Below, piece after piece: positions 13,357 through 16,154 of a stretch of DNA of 16,154 bases. Below the pieces are notes generated by a model. That model was given only the letters and a program-made list of their open reading frames with translations, was not told where the DNA came from and ran no database searches. The stretch lies in NCBI GenBank assembly GCA_937900325.1, contig CALCEX010000218.1, forward strand, positions 1 through 16,154, written 5' to 3'. Source of the stretch: an uncultured Clostridia bacterium. Lineage in GTDB: Bacteria; Bacillota; Clostridia; Christensenellales; CAG-138. A program made the translations under genes and the position numbers. How positions within the stretch are numbered: the stretch's first letter is position 1; every line of letters starts with the position of its first letter.

Positions 13357-13390
13357 CGGACAGCAAAAAACGAAAGGAGTTTTATAATTT

Positions 13391-14044
13391 ATGAAATTCG
13401 TGCTGTTTCAAAAGCTGGCCGGCCTTCAGGGCGGCGGGCTCATCATGTTCCTTCTCTCCGTAGTTGCCGTGGCGGCGCTGCTCACCGGTATAGTCCGCTA
13501 CAGAAAGGCCGCCCATCCTGCCCCAAAAAACCGCACCCGCGCTCTGGTATACGGCGCGCTGTGCGTGGCGCTGTCCTTCATGCTCAGCTACATAAAGCTG
13601 TTTTCGCTGCCTATGGGCGGCTCGCTCACCCTTTGCAGCATGCTGCCCATCGCAGCCTATGCCTGCGCCTTCGGCCCGCTCTACGGCTTTACTGCGGGCC
13701 TTGCCTTCGGTATGCTGCAGCTCATTCAGGATTTCTACGTTATACACTGGGCGCAGCTTCTCCTTGACTATTTCTTCGCCTTTGCCTGCTACGGAATAGC
13801 CGCCTACTTCCCCAATAATCTCACCCTGGGCATAGCGGTGGCGGGGCTTTGCCGTATGCTCTGCTCTACACTTTCCGGAGGGATATTCTTCGCGGATTCC
13901 GCGGTCGACGCGGGCTGGAGCAACGCCTGGCTTTACAGCCTCGCCTACAACGGCAGCACCATAGGCGCGGAGACGCTGCTCTGCGTTCTCGTATCTCTCC
14001 TGCCCCCGGTAAAGAGGGTGCTGAGGCTCCTTAAAAGCGAATAA
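13391..14044 (+). CDS. thiT: Energy-coupled thiamine transporter S component ThiT
   Basis: This is the substrate-binding membrane subunit of an ECF transporter. The core has about six helices, plus an extra N-terminal helix (about 13-33), giving 217 aa against roughly 180-190 for well-studied ThiT. Family motifs: GGSLTLCSMLPIAAYACAFG (76-95), YVIHWAQLLLDYFFAFACYG (116-135) and YSLAYNGS (182-189). D126-Y127 sit at the Glu84-Tyr85 position of Lactococcus ThiT, and Y182 and N187 correspond to its Tyr146 and Asn151. Two ligand contacts appear changed: the His125 position is Ser159 (RMLCS) and Trp133 is probably Phe167. Specificity for thiamine is still strongly supported by the TPP riboswitch ahead of it. 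The ECF energising genes are not in this window, as is normal for group II ECF systems. The AAGGAG site lies 11 nt from the ATG. Confidence 0.92.
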   Translation: MKFVLFQKLAGLQGGGLIMFLLSVVAVAALLTGIVRYRKAAHPAPKNRTRALVYGALCVALSFMLSYIKLFSLPMGGSLTLCSMLPIAAYACAFGPLYGFTAGLAFGMLQLIQDFYVIHWAQLLLDYFFAFACYGIAAYFPNNLTLGIAVAGLCRMLCSTLSGGIFFADSAVDAGWSNAWLYSLAYNGSTIGAETLLCVLVSLLPPVKRVLRLLKSE

Positions 14045-14069
14045 GCCGCCCCGTTTCCCCATATAAATA

Positions 14070-14100
14070 CCCCATGATGAACTGCATCTGGGGTTTTCTT
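14070..14100 (+). terminator. Terminator-like hairpin covering the spmA start codon
   Basis: CCCCA-t-GATG (14070-14079) can pair with CATCTGGGG (14085-14093) as nine pairs with one or two bulged bases, followed by TTTTCTTAT. It could end thiT transcription, hide the spmA start, or both. The T-tract is imperfect and the stem is coding sequence, so this is tentative. Confidence 0.4.
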
Positions 14101-14643
14101 ATATTGTGCGGCTTCGGGGCCTTCGCCCTGTCCGGCGACCCTGCCGCCTCGGTAGACGCCATGCTTTGCGGCGTATCCGAGGCTCTGGAGCTTTGCCTCG
14201 CCCTCTGCCCCTCCTTCATGCTGTGGCTTGGGCTTATGAACGTTTCAAGGGAAGCGGGGCTTGTTGAAAAGCTGGGCAGGGCGGCCCGGCCTCTGTTGAA
14301 GCGGCTCATGCCGGATTCGCCCGGGGCGATGGCTCCCATAACGCTCAACCTTGCGGCAAACTTTCTGGGCCTGGGCAGCGCAGCCACTCCCTTCGGCATT
14401 GAAGCCATGGCGGAGCTGCAAAAGGCCAGCGGGCCCGGCGATGCCGCAAGCGACGATATGTGTATGTTCATCGCCCTGAATTCCTCAGCCGTGGAGCTGC
14501 TGCCCACAAGCGTCCTGGCCTTGCGCGCAGCCGCAGGCTCCGCCGATCCGTACTGTGTGGTGCTGCCCACGTTTATCGCGTCGCTCATATCCGCCTCCTG
14601 CGCGGCGCTGCTGTGTCTGCTGCTCAAAAGGAGGGTCAAATGA
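14074..14643 (+). CDS. spmA: Spore maturation protein SpmA
   Basis: This membrane protein of 189 aa (B. subtilis SpmA is about 196) belongs to the nucleoside-recognition/Gate superfamily. It is needed with SpmB for full spore core dehydration in Bacillus. It starts MMNCIWGFLILCGFGAFALSG, aligning with the MVNIIW start of SpmA. It continues with CPSFMLWLGLMNVSREAGLV, LNLAANFLGLGSAATPFGIEAMAELQ (the diagnostic 'ANFxGLGxAATPxGIxAM' segment) and ALNSSAVELLPTSVLALRAAAGS. About five hydrophobic segments are seen. No good ribosome binding site precedes the ATG (14074, or the next codon at 14077), and a hairpin covers it. It overlaps spmB by ATGA. Its presence argues for a spore former, though remnants can persist in non-sporulating lineages. 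Confidence 0.92.
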   Translation: MMNCIWGFLILCGFGAFALSGDPAASVDAMLCGVSEALELCLALCPSFMLWLGLMNVSREAGLVEKLGRAARPLLKRLMPDSPGAMAPITLNLAANFLGLGSAATPFGIEAMAELQKASGPGDAASDDMCMFIALNSSAVELLPTSVLALRAAAGSADPYCVVLPTFIASLISASCAALLCLLLKRRVK

Positions 14644-15149
14644 GCCTTGTACTGCCAAGCCTTATAGTTTCCCTTCTTGTATACGCCTATATAAAAAAGG
14701 CCGATGTGTATTCCGCCTTTATATCCGGTGCGCTGGAGGCGCTGCCCATGCTGTATAGGATCCTGCCATCCATGTGCGCCATGATGGCGGCGCTGTCCCT
14801 TTTGCGCAAAAGCGGCGCAATGGATGCTTTCACCGGCGCCGCCTCCCCCGTGCTGCAAAGGGTCGGAATGCCGGAGGAGCTGACGCCCCTGTTCCTGCTG
14901 CGCCCATTTTCCGGAAGCGCCGCCCTCGCCCTCCTCCGCGATATTTTCGATACCTGCGGAGCGGATTCCTTTGAGGGCGTAGCCGCAAGCGTCATGCTCG
15001 GCTCCACGGAGACCGTATTTTATACTATTTCAGTATATCTGGGCTCTATCGGCGTAACAAAGCCCAGATACTGCGTAGCCGCTTCCCTCGGCGCGGCCAT
15101 GGCCGGGGCCGCATCCGCCCTTGTGCTCTCCCGCATGGCTGGTGTATAA
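14640..15149 (+). CDS. spmB: Spore maturation protein SpmB
   Basis: This is the partner of SpmA: 169 aa, membrane embedded. The sequence shows SLIVSLLVYAYIKKADVYSAFISGALEALPML, then FLLRPFSGSAALALLRDIFDTCGADSFEGVAASVMLGSTETVFYTISVYLG, the conserved SpmB core ('RPxSGSxAL' and 'GSTETxFYTxxVYxG'). The ATG at 14640 overlaps the spmA stop (ATGA) and has a strong AAGGAGG site inside the end of spmA, so the two are translationally coupled. The last codons overlap the promoter of the next gene. In Bacillus this pair follows dacB, which is absent here. Confidence 0.94.
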   Translation: MSLVLPSLIVSLLVYAYIKKADVYSAFISGALEALPMLYRILPSMCAMMAALSLLRKSGAMDAFTGAASPVLQRVGMPEELTPLFLLRPFSGSAALALLRDIFDTCGADSFEGVAASVMLGSTETVFYTISVYLGSIGVTKPRYCVAASLGAAMAGAASALVLSRMAGV

Positions 15150-15150
15150 T
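15121..15150 (+). promoter_or_regulatory. Promoter of the ComB-like gene
   Basis: TTGTGC (15121-15126), 18-nt spacer, perfect TATAAT (15145-15150), embedded in the last codons and stop of spmB. The leader would be about 45-50 nt. Confidence 0.6.
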
Positions 15151-15204
15151 ATATGAGTTATGTAAGGGCGGCCTGTGACGCCGCCCATACCGGAGGAAAA
15201 TATT

Positions 15205-15915
15205 TTGAGCATTAATATCAAGACCTACGGCTCCTTTGTAAAGCTGCCGGTAAACCATCTGGCGGGGCATACCGTCATCTCAATAGACGTGCTGCGCTCC
15301 TCAAGCTGCATAGTATGGGGCCTTGTGAACGGCGCGAGCAAGATAATCCCGGTAGACGATCCGGGCAGCGCCGTATCCATAGCAGGCCGCCTCGGAGACT
15401 GCGTATTGGCCGGCGAACGGGGCGCGGTGCTCATTCCCGGGTTTGACATAGGCAATTCTCCCGCGGAATACACTGAGGCGAGGGTAGGCGGCAGGGCCGT
15501 CGTCATATCGACCACCAACGGCACCGGGGCCATCTGTAAATCCGAATCCGCCGCCAATGTGCTCATAGGCTCCATGCTGAACTGCACCGCCGTAGCAAAG
15601 CGGGCGGTAGAGCTCCGCAACGACGTCATACTCATGTGCGCGGGCACAGGCGGGGAATTCTCCGCGGACGACGTATACACGGCCGGCGCAATAGCCTCCG
15701 CCATACAGGCGCAGGCTGAAACAGATCCCTGCGACCTTACCCGCGTCGCCTGTCTGGTATACGACCGCTGGAAAAACGACCGCACTGAGCTTTCCCAGAC
15801 AACGCACTATAAGCGTCTTGTATCCCTGGGGCTGGAGAGCGACATAAATTTCTGCCTGACCCGAGATCTTACGGATATAGTTCCGGAATATAAAAACGGC
15901 GTGATAGAGCTTTAA
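15205..15915 (+). CDS. comB: ComB-like 2-phosphosulfolactate phosphatase family protein
   Basis: The ComB family removes phosphate from 2-phosphosulfolactate, a step of coenzyme M synthesis in methanogens and of sulfolactate formation in some bacteria. The 236-aa protein has the family motifs ISIDVLRSSSCIVWGL (25-40), LAGERGAVLIPGFDIGNSP (68-86), VVISTTNGTGAI (99-110) and LMCAGTGGEFSADDVYTAGAI (143-163), which carry the acidic Mg-binding and phosphate-contact residues. The start is TTG at 15205, with GGAGG seven bases upstream. An in-frame GTG at 15175 would add ten residues and has no ribosome binding site. No other sulfolactate or coenzyme M gene (comA, comC) is nearby, so the true substrate in this organism is uncertain. 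Confidence 0.85.
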   Translation: MSINIKTYGSFVKLPVNHLAGHTVISIDVLRSSSCIVWGLVNGASKIIPVDDPGSAVSIAGRLGDCVLAGERGAVLIPGFDIGNSPAEYTEARVGGRAVVISTTNGTGAICKSESAANVLIGSMLNCTAVAKRAVELRNDVILMCAGTGGEFSADDVYTAGAIASAIQAQAETDPCDLTRVACLVYDRWKNDRTELSQTTHYKRLVSLGLESDINFCLTRDLTDIVPEYKNGVIEL

Positions 15916-15944
15916 AAAGCTCCTTCGCCCTTTAAAACGCAACA

Positions 15945-15971
15945 AAAAGCCCAGACAACGTCTGGGCTTTT
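15945..15971. terminator. Bidirectional terminator between the ComB-like gene and the tRNAs
   Basis: AAAAGCCCAGAC (15945-15956), loop AAC, GTCTGGGCTTTT (15960-15971): a perfect 12-bp stem with A and T tracts on both sides. It ends the plus-strand gene and, read on the minus strand, the tRNA-Gly/tRNA-Cys transcript. Confidence 0.93.
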
Positions 15972-16000
15972 GTCCCTGCACCTGAATTGGCCGGGAAGGT

Positions 16001-16074
16001 TGGAGGCACCACCCGGAATCGAACCGGGGATGAAGGTTTTGCAGACCTCTGCCTTACCGCTTGGCTATGGTGCC
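16001..16074 (-). tRNA. tRNA-Cys (anticodon GCA)
   Basis: Minus strand: acceptor GGCACCA pairs with TGGTGCC, discriminator T, and the CCA end is encoded (16001-16003). The D-arm has GCC/GGC, the anticodon stem GAGGT/ACCTT with loop CTGCAAA (GCA), and the T-arm CCCGG-TTCGATT-CCGGG. It is processed from a transcript shared with tRNA-Gly four bases upstream. Confidence 0.97.
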
Positions 16075-16078
16075 GATC

Positions 16079-16154
16079 TGGAGCGGGAAACGGGGCTCGA
16101 ACCCGCCACCTCCGCCTTGGCAAGGCGGCGCTCTACCGAATGAGCTATTCCCGC
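16079..16154 (-). tRNA. tRNA-Gly (anticodon GCC)
   Basis: Minus strand: acceptor GCGGGAA (ending exactly at the window edge) pairs with TTCCCGC, discriminator T, and CCA is encoded. Anticodon stem CCGCC/GGCGG with loop TTGCCAA gives anticodon GCC; the T-loop is TTCGAGC. The gene is complete; its promoter lies outside the window. Confidence 0.97.

Noticed and set aside
1..16154. CRISPR array, prophage, integrase, transposase or defence island
   Set aside because: No regularly spaced repeats and no matching proteins were seen; the genes are ordinary chromosomal functions.

Overview
The window looks like a piece of a spore-forming clostridial (Bacillota, class Clostridia) chromosome, moderately GC-rich. 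The evidence is the content: a spmA-spmB spore-maturation pair, a pyrR-uraA operon with a PyrR attenuator leader, a TPP riboswitch in front of an ECF-type thiamine transporter gene (thiT), a DUF951 gene next to an MscS-type channel gene, typA, and Gram-positive-style ribosome binding sites and rho-independent terminators. Isoleucine is written mostly as ATA (36 of 43 Ile codons in three adjacent genes), which is unusual at this base composition. I cannot name the genus.

Layout, left to right. 1-1.2 kb (minus strand): the N-terminus of an M20 dipeptidase (PepV/Sapep type) and a solute-binding protein of family 3 with an Arg-rich tail and a membrane anchor. 1.3-4.3 kb (plus strand): a DIP1984-family coiled-coil protein, then about 200 nt of highly structured non-coding sequence with a perfect tRNA-type T-loop and a likely pseudoknot (candidate raiA-motif RNA). 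Next comes a four-gene operon: an FMN reductase/iron-sulfur flavoprotein, MscS, DUF951 and a signal-peptidase-I-like protein whose two catalytic residues are both glycine. A strong terminator closes it. 4.3-5.5 kb: an AraC regulator with its own promoter beneath a 21-bp palindrome, then a 191-bp palindromic element with terminal inverted repeats, sitting between two nearly identical terminator hairpins.

5.5-13.0 kb (all minus strand): typA-prsW; the PyrR-attenuated pyrR-uraA; a compact alanyl-tRNA synthetase (597 aa, no C-Ala domain); and a DUF695-RraB protein. 13.1-15.9 kb (plus strand): a TPP riboswitch with overlapping terminator, thiT, spmA-spmB (ATGA overlap), and a ComB-like 2-phosphosulfolactate phosphatase gene starting at TTG. 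The right end holds minus-strand tRNA-Gly(GCC) and tRNA-Cys(GCA), which share a bidirectional terminator with the ComB-like gene.

Most of the window is chromosomal housekeeping: translation (alaS, typA, tRNAs), pyrimidine salvage and control (pyrR, uraA), thiamine uptake and sporulation. No phage, integrase, transposase, CRISPR array or defence genes are visible. The parts most worth a second look are the structured RNA at about 1785-1980, the catalytically dead signal-peptidase homologue, and the 5.3-5.5 kb palindromic element.
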